A stretch of 39,769 nt of DNA. Source: Thermoplasmatota archaeon (GTDB lineage Archaea > Thermoplasmatota > E2 > DHVEG-1). Under the pieces are notes generated by a model. The model saw only the letters and a list, made by a program, of their open reading frames with translations, was not told where the DNA came from and did not search any database. The stretch covers positions 1-39,769 of the forward strand of contig JAUXAU010000024.1 in the NCBI GenBank assembly GCA_030619765.1. Direction: 5' to 3'. This document shows positions 17,454-26,783 of the stretch, piece after piece; within the stretch, counting starts at the first letter, position 1, and every line of letters begins with the position of its first letter. The translations under genes were made by a program, and so were the position numbers.

Positions 17454-18038
17454 CTATAGTAGTCCCAATCCAGTCATGAGAAGTATTCCAACGAGTAACC
17501 CAAAGATAGCAATGGTTTCAGGCATAACTGTATAGATTATTCCTCTAGCAGCAACTTCTGGATTTCTTGCAGTTGCAGAAATAGATGCGCTCGCTACCAT
17601 TCCTTGATTAGCTGCTGAGATGCCAGTAAGTCCTACAACTAGTCCTATTCCAATTGCGGATATTCCAAGCATTGGATTGGACATATCTGCTGATGCGCTT
17701 CCTCCTAGCAGTCCTGCTCCCATCATTAACAAGATGGCTGTTAGCAGGCCATATACTGCTTGGGTCATTGGTAATACCTGAAAGATTAGGCATTTACCAA
17801 ACAATTCTGGCTTCTCACCAGTTACCGCTACAGCAGATGTTCCAGCTAGCATTAAACCCAATGCAGATCCTATTCCTGCTATTCCCATGGCAAGCGCGCA
17901 ACCTATTATAATCATTGATTGCGTTTCTCCTTCTACTCCAGTTAATGGTTCTGCTACTGCTGTTCCAGTTGCCATCATTAGTGCCATGATAGCCATTAGT
18001 ATTATCACTGCTCTTCCTTTCATTTTTATTTTTCTCAT
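17454..18038 (-). CDS. atpK: A-type ATP synthase subunit K (doubled-hairpin proteolipid)
   Basis: 194 residues. An N-terminal leader (KGRAVIILMAIMALMMATG) is followed by two helical hairpins joined in one chain: helices about 41-72 and 83-110, then 123-153 and 166-194, with polar loops TGEKPELFGK and TARNPEVAAR. Only the second hairpin has the ion-binding Glu (Glu174 in VMPETIAIFG). The first has Thr92-Gln93 in VLPMTQAVYG, and helix 3 has Gln145. In Enterococcus NtpK, Leu61, Thr64, Gln65, Gln110 and Glu139 bind Na+; the matching positions here suggest a Na+ site, with one carboxylate per four helices. A strong GGAGGA site (18045-18050) may support the high stoichiometry of this subunit. Confidence 0.95.
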   Translation of the reverse strand: MRKIKMKGRAVIILMAIMALMMATGTAVAEPLTGVEGETQSMIIIGCALAMGIAGIGSALGLMLAGTSAVAVTGEKPELFGKCLIFQVLPMTQAVYGLLTAILLMMGAGLLGGSASADMSNPMLGISAIGIGLVVGLTGISAANQGMVASASISATARNPEVAARGIIYTVMPETIAIFGLLVGILLMTGLGLL

Positions 18039-18066
18039 TTTTTGTCCTCCATTTTTGTTTTTTGGT

Positions 18067-20067
18067 TTATTTTACCTCCTTAATTTTAGTATATTTCCTT
18101 TTTATGGAGAAAGGCTTAAATTCATGTCCGCCCCCTTCATAAAATCTGTTGAAAAATTCAACATATTGAAGTCTTAGTGAATGAACTCCAGCACCAAGAG
18201 TTTGAAGCCCTAGATTTATCACATGCAATATTACAAGTAAAATTACCATTATTGTTATACCAATAATTTCAATTGGAATCATATTAGCAAATAACTCTGC
18301 AACAATATTAAATGCAAGTGCCATACCTGTCGTTGCAAGGCCAAGTGCGAGAAGTCGAGCATATGAAAGCCAGTCACCAACAAAACCAGTAACATCAAAG
18401 AAACCGAGTGGGCCAGCATGCATAAGTCGTAAAATGAGACCGATAACCACGAGAACAATTGAGAAGTAAAATTCAACTGTCCCTAGGTTCAATAGGTGGA
18501 GTAGGAAATTTCCGATGAGTAGCCCTCCACCGATTTGGAGTAGTACCCACGAGAAATGATTTGTGATTAGTAACTTAAAATCTCTGTTTTTGTAGGACTG
18601 ATAGATAGCCAATAAAATACCAAGATTAAGATGGATCAAACCAAATATGAGTGCTATCGTCAAAATGATGAGAGGATCACGAAGAGGCTCAATAGGTAGG
18701 TGTACGCCCCCAAGCGTTATACTATAAAGAGGTTGATTTGGGTTATGATAAACGAAACGTGGTATGAAATCCCCAAAAAAACTATTCGTTAAAAAACCTA
18801 CAACTGCGGTTGTCAAACCAAGCCACATTCCCATAAATGACCAGTTTTTGATCATTTCACTATATTTTGAAAACTTAACATATCCAAACAATGAAAGAAA
18901 TAAGATTACGAGACCGTAACCAGCATCTCCAAGCATGATACCAAAAAACAATACGAAGAATATACCCATAATAATTGTGGGGTTTATCTCATTGTATTTG
19001 GGAGTTGCAAACATATCTAGAAAGGTTTTGAAAGCAGCTGCCCATTTAGGTGTTTCAAAGTAAGTAGGCGGATTATCTGGATTGACAGAAGGGGTTTCAG
19101 AACTATAAACAGCATAACCTTTTGAAACACTGGTCACTAAAGATTTTAACTCATCTTCGTTCGTTTCCAGAACCCAACCCTTTATTATATAAGTGCTATC
19201 TGTTTTTGCAAAATTCTTTGATATCTCTTTTCTTACTCTTTCAAGCCGAATTTCTTCCCTGAGAGCCAGTAAATCATGTAAATTTTCTGAAGCATAGTCG
19301 CTCAACTTAGAAAGAATTTGTTTCTTTTCATCTCCTATTTTCGTTTTTTCTTTTTTAAGTGTTTTTATAACATCTTTAGGAGAACCAGAAAGATGTTGAA
19401 TATCAAACAATGTAATTTTTTCTCGACATAGTTTCTCTATTTTCACTTGTTCAGATACGTGAGCGGCAATTACTACAACCCATTCGCATTTTTTACCACT
19501 TCCAAACTGTTTAGAATACAATGCTGCTGAATCTAGTGATTCAATTTCCTTTTCTATGGGCGATAACTCAGGTGTTTTACCGGCAACAATAACTACATAA
19601 TCTGATACACCAATATCTGAAATATCCAATTTAAAATCCTTAAGAAACGAAACCTGTTCTATGTCAATATCAATTTTTTCTTTTTGTTCATCCAATTTCT
19701 TTAAGTTTTCCTCGTAAACCAAAATATTTTTTTCTATCTCATTGAGGATACCTTCCGCATAAGAGTAAAGTTCATCCAAAAAACGATCTTCAACACTTTT
19801 TACCTCAGGCAATTGTGGATGAAGCATTGCCTTTATACCCGAAGGAGATTTTTTGGTTTTACTTAAAATATCTATTAATCTGGAAAATCTTAACTCATAG
19901 TTTGTGCATGTACCTGCTTCTGGATCCATTTCAGCTTTTTCAGCTTCTTCCAAAGTTAACGGAGCTTCTTTTGATATATCGACGATCTCAACCTTGCCAG
20001 CTTCATGAAGTGTCTTTATAACATCCTCTACATAATCCTGATAGACAATTAATGAGACTTTCTTCAT
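18067..20067 (-). CDS. atpI: A-type ATP synthase subunit I (a-subunit homologue)
   Basis: 666 residues. The N-terminal ~340 residues are soluble and include coiled coils (about 110-135 and 250-290); they attach the peripheral stalks. The C-terminal half has seven to eight helices, starting at MGIFFVLFFGIMLGDAGYG. The conserved ion-channel Arg region is visible (SYARLLALGLATTG), and the C-terminus has VINLGLQTLGAGVHSLRLQY followed by FFNRFYEGGG, typical of the family. Overall length is normal. Confidence 0.97.
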   Translation of the reverse strand: MKKVSLIVYQDYVEDVIKTLHEAGKVEIVDISKEAPLTLEEAEKAEMDPEAGTCTNYELRFSRLIDILSKTKKSPSGIKAMLHPQLPEVKSVEDRFLDELYSYAEGILNEIEKNILVYEENLKKLDEQKEKIDIDIEQVSFLKDFKLDISDIGVSDYVVIVAGKTPELSPIEKEIESLDSAALYSKQFGSGKKCEWVVVIAAHVSEQVKIEKLCREKITLFDIQHLSGSPKDVIKTLKKEKTKIGDEKKQILSKLSDYASENLHDLLALREEIRLERVRKEISKNFAKTDSTYIIKGWVLETNEDELKSLVTSVSKGYAVYSSETPSVNPDNPPTYFETPKWAAAFKTFLDMFATPKYNEINPTIIMGIFFVLFFGIMLGDAGYGLVILFLSLFGYVKFSKYSEMIKNWSFMGMWLGLTTAVVGFLTNSFFGDFIPRFVYHNPNQPLYSITLGGVHLPIEPLRDPLIILTIALIFGLIHLNLGILLAIYQSYKNRDFKLLITNHFSWVLLQIGGGLLIGNFLLHLLNLGTVEFYFSIVLVVIGLILRLMHAGPLGFFDVTGFVGDWLSYARLLALGLATTGMALAFNIVAELFANMIPIEIIGITIMVILLVILHVINLGLQTLGAGVHSLRLQYVEFFNRFYEGGGHEFKPFSIKRKYTKIKEVK

Positions 20068-20088
20068 TTTAGCTGGAAATAATATTTT

Positions 20089-20400
20089 TTATTCCCCCTC
20101 TCGGACCTCTCGTACAATAAGATCAACAGCTTTTGATATGTTCTTATTAGCGGTTTTTTCTATCTTCAAAATTTCTTCTTTACAATCGCTTTTGATTTTA
20201 CTGATATTCCTTTCTGCATTTTCTTCTGCTTTTTCGCAGAGTTTTTTGACCTTTTTTTGGACGGCTTCTATAATTTTTAGTTTTTCTTTTTCAGCGTTAT
20301 TCTTTGCTTTCTCTATTATTTTTTCAGCATCTTTTTTTGCTTTTTCTATTGACCGAAGTGCTTTTTTTTCAGCTTCTTTGATTTCTTTAATAGATGTCAT
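20089..20400 (-). CDS. atpH: A-type ATP synthase subunit H (peripheral stalk)
   Basis: 103 residues from the ATG at 20400. An in-frame upstream ATG at 20487 exists but would overlap infB and adds a non-helical stretch unlike the family. Almost entirely a charged coiled coil (EAEKKALRSIEKAKKDAEK, KKVKKLCEKAEENAERN), as expected for the E/H peripheral stalk. First of the atp genes, 46 nt after infB. Confidence 0.88.
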   Translation of the reverse strand: MTSIKEIKEAEKKALRSIEKAKKDAEKIIEKAKNNAEKEKLKIIEAVQKKVKKLCEKAEENAERNISKIKSDCKEEILKIEKTANKNISKAVDLIVREVREGE

Positions 20401-20446
20401 TTCTGGTATCCGTATATAGATGCCATTTATTAGTGTTTTTATAGGG

Positions 20447-22210
20447 TTACATACCCCAAAATTTGTTAGCTTTTCTTTTAATTTCAATAATTTTATTTAA
20501 AACATCTTTTTCATCGGCATTCAAAACATCCATTTCTTTGAGTTTCTTTGCATCGCTTTCCGGGAGAGCCGTATATAAAATATCCTCTCCTTTGATCTGT
20601 CTTCCGACTGTTACACCATCTATTGAGATAGCTACTTCTTGTCCCTGTAATGCCTCTTCAATTGGTTTATTTTCAGATTGAATACCTTTAATGGAACCTA
20701 TAACCTTTCCATCATCTCTCATAAGTCTCATACCGTCTTTTATCCTACCCGCTAGTACTCTGACTCCTATAACCGCAGGATGGCTTACTCGAAAAACATA
20801 CTCTGGGAGGAATTTTATCATTCCTGGATGGGTATAATCTTCTCGTCGTTTTTTATCAAGTTCAGCTTTTTTCTTTTCAATCCACTCATCATAATTTTCC
20901 ATTATTGTATAGATAACATCTTCATCAAAAATGGTGATATCTGTATTGGCCAATTCTTCCTTTGCTTCTGGAAGTACTTTAACATTAAAAGAAAAGATGA
21001 CTTTATCAAGAGGGTTCACAATAGCATCTGTCTCAACAATATTCTTTTTTGAAACATTTCCTATCTCTACCTTTCGAATGTGAATGCCCTTATCTCTTGA
21101 TTCTTTAACTAGTGCTTCTAGAGAGCCAATAGTATCAGCTTTAAGAAAAATGCCATCTTTATCCAATTCAATATTTACTTTTGATTGATTTTTGATTTCA
21201 TTAATAAGTTCATCTATATCATCACGTACAATTCTAAGAGGCGCACCGGGAATGACATCGTCAAGATTCGGGGCAGAAATTTTGATACCGCAAGCTGCAT
21301 GAACTTCTTGGACGTTATCGAATCTCTCCCTAGGATCGCGGATTTCATCAAGTGGTTTTGGCTTAAGCAATGCCTTGATTTTAGTTACAAGTGGCTCATT
21401 TTGTGTACCAAAAACAAGGGTATCCTCTTTTCGAATTGTGCCACTATATATTATTGCATCAACTGTAGTTCCTAATCCAACATCCTCTCTGACCTCTAAA
21501 ACAGTACCTTTACCTGCACCACTTTCAATAGACAGTTGATCTTCCATAAAACGTTGGGCCAAACCAACAAGAACCATGAGGAGTTCAGGAATCCCTTCTC
21601 CAGTTTTTGCGGATATGGGAATTATGGGAACAGCTTTGCGAAAATCCTTGATTTTGTAATATATATTCGACTCAAAGCCTTTATCATATATACTTCCTAT
21701 CAAATCATAGAGTTTTTCTTCAAACAAGCTTTTAGTCATTGCACGTTGTTTTTCAATTCTAAGATTTGCAATGTCGCTACTTTGTTCCCATCCTGAAATG
21801 TCATCGATTTTGTTTGCAGCAACAATAAAGGGCGTTTTATACTGTTTTAAAATGTTTATGGATTCGTGTGTCTGGGGTCTGAATCCCTCCCGGATATCTA
21901 CAACTAATACTGCAAGATCTGCTAGTGATCCGCCTCTTGCTCTCAATGTGGTAAAGGCATGATGGCCGGGAGTGTCTATAAAAAGAAGACCAGGTACTGT
22001 GAATTTTTTACTGCCGAGCAAGCTTCCACATACGTTGTAAATAGCATCGATCGGTACTTCGGTTGCACCGATATGCTGTGTTATTGCACCAGATTCTCTT
22101 GATGCAACAGCTGTACCTCTAATAAAATCTAAAAGAGTTGTTTTTCCATGATCTACATGACCCAGAACACTTACAATTGGTTGTCGTGTATACGTTGATG
22201 ATTTGGCCAT
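20447..22210 (-). CDS. infB: Translation initiation factor IF-2 (aIF5B)
   Basis: 587 residues from the ATG at 22210, which has AAGGTGATC just before it; the GTG inside that sequence is not favoured. GTPase that promotes ribosomal subunit joining. G1 GHVDHGKT, G3 DTPGHHAF, G4 NKID and the C-terminal domains II-IV are visible, including the archaeal/eukaryotic-type IRKVEIGNVSKKNIVETDAI segment. No intein. Transcribed in the same direction directly ahead of atpH. Confidence 0.97.
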   Translation of the reverse strand: MAKSSTYTRQPIVSVLGHVDHGKTTLLDFIRGTAVASRESGAITQHIGATEVPIDAIYNVCGSLLGSKKFTVPGLLFIDTPGHHAFTTLRARGGSLADLAVLVVDIREGFRPQTHESINILKQYKTPFIVAANKIDDISGWEQSSDIANLRIEKQRAMTKSLFEEKLYDLIGSIYDKGFESNIYYKIKDFRKAVPIIPISAKTGEGIPELLMVLVGLAQRFMEDQLSIESGAGKGTVLEVREDVGLGTTVDAIIYSGTIRKEDTLVFGTQNEPLVTKIKALLKPKPLDEIRDPRERFDNVQEVHAACGIKISAPNLDDVIPGAPLRIVRDDIDELINEIKNQSKVNIELDKDGIFLKADTIGSLEALVKESRDKGIHIRKVEIGNVSKKNIVETDAIVNPLDKVIFSFNVKVLPEAKEELANTDITIFDEDVIYTIMENYDEWIEKKKAELDKKRREDYTHPGMIKFLPEYVFRVSHPAVIGVRVLAGRIKDGMRLMRDDGKVIGSIKGIQSENKPIEEALQGQEVAISIDGVTVGRQIKGEDILYTALPESDAKKLKEMDVLNADEKDVLNKIIEIKRKANKFWGM

Positions 22211-22338
22211 ATTGATCACCTTGCCAATAATTTAAAGCCTTACATGGAGAAATCTCTTAAAAATGTATGGGTTTCAATAAAGACGTCTCTCTAATAAAAC
22301 TATTTTGAAATATCTGGCTGGACACGTAAAAAAGGTTC

Positions 22339-22899
22339 TTATTCTAAAGTGGCATGACGTGAACGCATAGATTCTTCAGTTTCCCCTTTGCTTTTCATAA
22401 GCTCTGCTATAATGCTGTCGAGTAAAATCCATACGCTCGCTTCAAATAAAGTTCCAAGAGGAGCAAGTTTTTTTCTTTCTTCATCTTTACACCCCGCAGA
22501 AAGGAAAATAGCTATATCAGCAAATTTTGTAATACGTGAATTTCTTTCCCCTGTCACAACAACCAATTTAGCACCAATGTTATGGGCTATTTCACCAGTC
22601 ATTACAGTAGGAATCGTCTCTCCAGAACCAGATATAACAAAAACTAAATCATCTTTTTTTATAGGAGCTCCTATTGTCTCTCCAATAACAAATGTCTGGA
22701 ATCCAAGATGAACCAATCTTATAGCAAAGGCCCTTGAAACCAAGCCAGATCTTCCAGCACCATAAACAAAAATACGGTTAGCCTCAAAAAATAACGTAAT
22801 TACATTATTAATGTCGTTTTTAGTAACATCGCCTAGTATATCCTTTATCTTGAATTGAATATAATCTAATGATTGCCGAAATATCTCCTTTTCTTTCAT
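22339..22899 (-). CDS. hxlB: SIS-domain protein, probable 6-phospho-3-hexuloisomerase
   Basis: 186 residues, the usual length. Interconverts 3-hexulose-6-phosphate and fructose-6-phosphate; in archaea it is used with hexulose-phosphate synthase to make ribulose-5-phosphate. SIS motifs FVYGAGRSGLVSRAFAIRL, ISGSGETIPTV and LVVVTGERNSRIT are present, as is the C-terminal SMRSRHATLE close to the family's RHAN-type ending. Its start overlaps the end of the TIM-barrel gene by 4 nt. No synthase partner gene is in the window, so the sugar specificity is inferred from the SIS subfamily only. Confidence 0.85.
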   Translation of the reverse strand: MKEKEIFRQSLDYIQFKIKDILGDVTKNDINNVITLFFEANRIFVYGAGRSGLVSRAFAIRLVHLGFQTFVIGETIGAPIKKDDLVFVISGSGETIPTVMTGEIAHNIGAKLVVVTGERNSRITKFADIAIFLSAGCKDEERKKLAPLGTLFEASVWILLDSIIAELMKSKGETEESMRSRHATLE

Positions 22900-23768
22900 A
22901 TAACCTCTGATAAATCCTTATAATATGCTTCTTCTTTTTCAGTTCTTTTCATAATTGCTTTTTCCACTTGAAGGCGAATATATACTGCATCGTGTTCTAA
23001 AAGTGGAGATTCAGAGATTAAAGTCACATTATAGTTATTGTCAAGAATGATCTCAACTAATGGGGCAATTGGCATATCTCCTTTTTTTATAGGTAGGTGA
23101 TAAAGTTCATTTCCATTTTCATACAGCACGCCAGTAACATGTATTAGATAATGTTTTAATCTCAAGGGCTTAAGTTTTTCAAAAATTTCTTCAAAATCTT
23201 TTCTCTCTTTAAGACAGCCGTTGCCTCGCGCGTGGATATGGGCCAAATCTATTGCTGGTATCACACCCTTTACACTTTTACAAACCTCAATAATTTCATC
23301 TAACGTTCCAAAAACCTTCTGTTTCCCCATTGTTTCAATACCAATTTTTAGTTTAAGCTTCTCTTTTTTTATCATTCCGGTTATCTTCTTTGAATTTTTA
23401 ATAATCATTTTTAGGGTCTTTTTTTCACTATTTTCCCCATAAAAACCAGGATGTATGACTACTGTTTTTGCTCCTATGTTGTTTGCCATCTGGGCGGACC
23501 TCAATATCTTTTCAAAGCTCATCTCTATCTCTTCACTATCACCAGCCAAATTAACATAATACGGAGCATGAACATGAACTTCCATATCATTTTCCTCTGA
23601 ATATTCTCTTATAATCTGTGCCTCCTCATCTGACATGACATAAAGTCCTCTAACAAACTGGATTTCAATAGCGTTTAAATCAAGGTTTCTGTGTGTATAA
23701 ATAATTCCATCCTTATTGGTACGGCCTTTACATGATAAAGGTATACCTGCTGGCCCTATTCGTATCAT
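22896..23768 (-). CDS. Endonuclease IV-family / sugar-isomerase-type TIM barrel metalloprotein
   Basis: 290 residues from the ATG at 23768. A longer frame begins at a TTG whose next bases (GGAGGAG) are the ribosome binding site, so it is rejected. By-eye matches to E. coli endonuclease IV ligands: His67 (VHAPYYVNL, for His69), His106 (VIHPGFYG, His109), Glu145 (IGIETMG, Glu145), Asp174/His177 (IDLAHIH, Asp179/His182), His210 (LIHVTG, His216), His224 (ELYHLP, His231), Glu253 (ISESP, Glu261). The Asp229 position is Leu. It may cut abasic sites in DNA, or it may be a sugar isomerase of the same fold; the overlap with hxlB fits the second idea, the adjacency of hef the first. Confidence 0.75.
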   Translation of the reverse strand: MIRIGPAGIPLSCKGRTNKDGIIYTHRNLDLNAIEIQFVRGLYVMSDEEAQIIREYSEENDMEVHVHAPYYVNLAGDSEEIEMSFEKILRSAQMANNIGAKTVVIHPGFYGENSEKKTLKMIIKNSKKITGMIKKEKLKLKIGIETMGKQKVFGTLDEIIEVCKSVKGVIPAIDLAHIHARGNGCLKERKDFEEIFEKLKPLRLKHYLIHVTGVLYENGNELYHLPIKKGDMPIAPLVEIILDNNYNVTLISESPLLEHDAVYIRLQVEKAIMKRTEKEEAYYKDLSEVI

Positions 23769-23836
23769 AAATTTCTCCTCCAATTATTAAATTATATTCA
23801 TGAATGATTTACCCATAGTTTGTTTTCGAAAATAAT

Positions 23837-24091
23837 TTAAGCCAATTCCTCCAAACGACTCATTATATTCCAAATAAGCGTTCTACCGTGCAAAGGAATA
23901 TTTGGATCATTTGCTAATTCATCAAGTATAGATGTGGCTGAAGCAACACGGAGATCAATGGGATCTGAATCATTAAGCAAAATTTGTTTAACTTCATCTG
24001 CTCCTCGTCTGATATTTCTAGGTATAGAATTGTCTTCACTAATCATATTTAATCCATCACAAACCCGCTCAATTTTTTCGTCTGTTGACAT
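23837..24091 (-). CDS. UPF0147 family protein
   Basis: 84 residues from the ATG at 24091, which follows AAGGTGAT; an in-frame GTG inside that sequence is rejected. All-helical archaeal protein with the family pattern GLNMISEDNSIPRNIRRGA, then DLRVASATSILDELANDPN and RTLIWNIMSRLEEL. Function unknown; widespread in archaea. It lies between hef and the TIM-barrel gene, all on the minus strand. Confidence 0.93.
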   Translation of the reverse strand: MSTDEKIERVCDGLNMISEDNSIPRNIRRGADEVKQILLNDSDPIDLRVASATSILDELANDPNIPLHGRTLIWNIMSRLEELA

Positions 24092-24161
24092 AGAAATCAC
24101 CTTTTTTGCAGCCTTTACGAAAGGGGAGTAATTGCAAGGTTAAATAAAAATATTTGGGATA

Positions 24162-26426
24162 TTATTTCTGCATGTACTCAGAATTTAAAATCTCAACAAT
24201 CTCTGCTGCAATATTTTTTCCAATACCTTGAACAGTACAGAGTTCTTCTTCAGATGCATTGACAACAGCCTTGATACTTCCGAAATTTTGAAGAAGTCGT
24301 TTAGCAAGAACTGCCGAAATATTGGGAAGACCTTCCATAATAAACTGCTGTTGTTCAGGAATTGACATAGACCATTTTTCCCCCCGTATCGCTACCGCTC
24401 TATTACCTTCCTTTTGTTCCCTGTTTGCCATGACATACAATAAATCTGCAGTTTCATGAGCAGACTTGGTAGTTATAATAGGAATTCCAAAATCAACAAT
24501 TATTGAAACAAGACTACCAAAAATTGCATTATGGCCGATGTTTCTTTTTGTTAGTAAACCCTCACCTTCTAATATTAAAACTGGTCTTGAATAAGCATCC
24601 CTTAACTTTCTCATCTGAAAAAACAGTTTGCCTTTAATTAATGAATTTAAAAAATCATCAACTTTTTTTCGTTCAACTCCTATGCGAGAAGAAAGAACAT
24701 AGTCACCAACATCCAGCTGTTGTGATTCTATCTCAACGTCTTTTCCAGAAAGAAATCTAATTACATTGGAGCGATATTCTCGATTATCTACGATAATTTT
24801 AATATTTTTTGTCGTTGAATATTCGTCCAATTTTTTTTGATTATCCTTAATAATCATACCTTCATAAAACGATGTGGCATCCTCAAATTTTTTGTTCAAC
24901 GAAGAACGCAACACTTCCAACTCGCTGCGCATCATTCTCTCTTTTCGCCGAGATGACCAATAGTACCCTACATCTGGTGTATCTTTTGTAATCAAAATAA
25001 TTACTTTACCAGGCATTTTTCTAGCAGTTCTGCCTCTTCTTTGGATGGTTCGTATCTCAGAAGGAACAGGCTCATAGAATACAACAAGATCAGTTGATGG
25101 TATATCAAGACCTTCTTCAGCAACCGATGTGGCTATCAACACGTTGAAAACATCTTCTTTAAACTTACTTATTATCTCTATCTGCTCTTTCTGAGTTAAT
25201 CCTTTGTCTTCTCCTTTACCCGCTTGTCCAACAAAACGTACTGGTCTTACATTATCGATATGTTCTAACTGTTCAAGAACATATAATGAGGTATCTCTAT
25301 AATGTGTGAAGATAATAATTTTTGAGTCCTTTTTAATGTTAAATTGTTCTTTAACAATTTTAACAATTTCTGGTATCTTTGGATGCTTAATGTCAAGAGA
25401 TTTTGCATATGCGAGTGCTTCTAGAACATTACTATCTTTTAGAATATCTCTCGATGCTTTGCTCCCGCTTTTAGATAATGCTTCATTCCCCATGCGTTGA
25501 AAATAGTTTCTTAATGCATTGATCCCTTGAGTTTGCATGAGTTCAATTGCGTGATATAGCTTCAGAGCAGCATTTTGAGCAGATGCAGCCCTGAATAACG
25601 GTTTTGGTGGAGTGGGGCTAGATCGTAACTCTTCCTGGATTTTTTTTTGAATGTCTAAAAGCTTTGTTCGATTTATTAACGAAAGAGAAGAAGACTCCAC
25701 AACGCCAATTTCTTTCAAAATCTTAAGACGATCAGACAATGCTTTTCTCAGCAGTTGTAGGGCATATGAAAACTCTTTAGGGAGGTCAACTTCTTTCCAT
25801 ATTATTTTTAAATCATGAACATACGGTTTAACGTCAGGATCATATTTTGTCCTTATCTCGATATTACTGATTTCAAGATTTTTACATACTTCAAGTATTT
25901 TTGAGATGTCGCTCCCTGGAGAGGCGGTCATTCCTAGAGATAATCTTTCATTACGTTGTTTTCCATATATGTCGGAAACAAAAACATACGAATAGTTACC
26001 AACAGCACGATGTACTTCGTCGTAAATAATAAGGGAAATATTATTCAGATCGATTCTCCTTGAAATTAAATCGTTCTCTATGACTTGTGGAGTGGATACA
26101 ATTATTCTGCTATTATTCCACAGTTCCTTCCTTTTCACAGGAGGAACCTCACCAGTAAAAACAACAACAGAATCATCTATCGTTAGAACTTTCTTCAGGA
26201 ATTGAACATGCTGATTTACCAATGGTTTTGTCGGGGAAAGAAACAATATTTTGTTGTTTTTCTTTTTTAGTTCTTTGGCTAGAACTAATAAAGCAACTAT
26301 AGTTTTTCCAAGACCTGTAGGTAAAACAACCAAGGTGCTGGCTTTAGCAGCAGAGTTTGCTATGTTATACTGATATTCCCTATGCTCTAATGAATCTGAC
26401 TTGATAAATTCATGTTTTATATACAC
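24162..26426 (-). CDS. hef: Hef: fused SF2 helicase and XPF-type nuclease
   Basis: 754 residues, typical of Hef, starting at a GTG. Acts on stalled replication forks; homologue of eukaryotic FANCM/Mph1. The N-terminal helicase has PTGLGKT (36-42), STPQVIENDL, DEVH (136-139), TASPG and QRRGRTAR. The C-terminal nuclease (from about 544) has VDNREYRSNV, GDYVLS and VERKKVDDF (584-592), the GDXnERKX3D signature of XPF nucleases. The last 55 residues are a tandem helix-hairpin-helix (LPNISAVLAKRLLQNFGSI, VQGIGKNIAAEIVEIL) that binds DNA. All motifs look intact, so both activities are expected. Divergent from a small membrane-protein gene. Confidence 0.96.
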   Translation of the reverse strand: MYIKHEFIKSDSLEHREYQYNIANSAAKASTLVVLPTGLGKTIVALLVLAKELKKKNNKILFLSPTKPLVNQHVQFLKKVLTIDDSVVVFTGEVPPVKRKELWNNSRIIVSTPQVIENDLISRRIDLNNISLIIYDEVHRAVGNYSYVFVSDIYGKQRNERLSLGMTASPGSDISKILEVCKNLEISNIEIRTKYDPDVKPYVHDLKIIWKEVDLPKEFSYALQLLRKALSDRLKILKEIGVVESSSLSLINRTKLLDIQKKIQEELRSSPTPPKPLFRAASAQNAALKLYHAIELMQTQGINALRNYFQRMGNEALSKSGSKASRDILKDSNVLEALAYAKSLDIKHPKIPEIVKIVKEQFNIKKDSKIIIFTHYRDTSLYVLEQLEHIDNVRPVRFVGQAGKGEDKGLTQKEQIEIISKFKEDVFNVLIATSVAEEGLDIPSTDLVVFYEPVPSEIRTIQRRGRTARKMPGKVIILITKDTPDVGYYWSSRRKERMMRSELEVLRSSLNKKFEDATSFYEGMIIKDNQKKLDEYSTTKNIKIIVDNREYRSNVIRFLSGKDVEIESQQLDVGDYVLSSRIGVERKKVDDFLNSLIKGKLFFQMRKLRDAYSRPVLILEGEGLLTKRNIGHNAIFGSLVSIIVDFGIPIITTKSAHETADLLYVMANREQKEGNRAVAIRGEKWSMSIPEQQQFIMEGLPNISAVLAKRLLQNFGSIKAVVNASEEELCTVQGIGKNIAAEIVEILNSEYMQK

Positions 26427-26529
26427 AAAAAAGACATATAATTAGAGTTTTAGTACGTTTGGGAGAAACCACATTGTATAATTAAAAATGTTTAAATGAG
26501 ATAGGAAAGATTAGTATGTTGTGAATTAG

Positions 26530-26727
26530 ATGGAACTATTTGGCATTGTCATACCTCTTTGGGCCGTATTCATCGGAATTATACTGATTGCAGTTGTTGC
26601 TTGGAAGTTAATAAAATTTGCAATAAAAATTCTCATTGTAGTAGTTGTGTTTTTTGCTATACTTATCGGTCTTGATGTTATCGGTGTTTTTGATGGGATT
26701 AATAGTTTTCTTTCGTCCTTCATGTAA
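26530..26727 (+). CDS. Small hydrophobic membrane protein (65 aa)
   Basis: 65 residues with two membrane helices (IVIPLWAVFIGIILIAVVAW and FAIKILIVVVVFFAILIGL). The TTTAAATG element at 26491-26498 is about 25-30 nt before the ATG at 26530, consistent with a short or absent leader. An equally long frame on the opposite strand is rejected because it lacks such organisation. Function unknown. Confidence 0.6.
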   Translation: MELFGIVIPLWAVFIGIILIAVVAWKLIKFAIKILIVVVVFFAILIGLDVIGVFDGINSFLSSFM

Positions 26728-26783
26728 ACTGTTGTTCTAAGAAATAATATCTTAAAAAAATCTTGATATTTTTTAAATGTCGT

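Noticed and set aside
20401-20487. N-terminal extension of atpH from an upstream ATG
   Set aside because: It overlaps infB and adds a non-helical segment not expected of subunit H; the ATG at 20400 fits the family.
26526-26723. 65-codon minus-strand frame opposite the small membrane protein
   Set aside because: It is the complement of the hydrophobic plus-strand gene, with a composition unlike real proteins here and no ribosome binding site.
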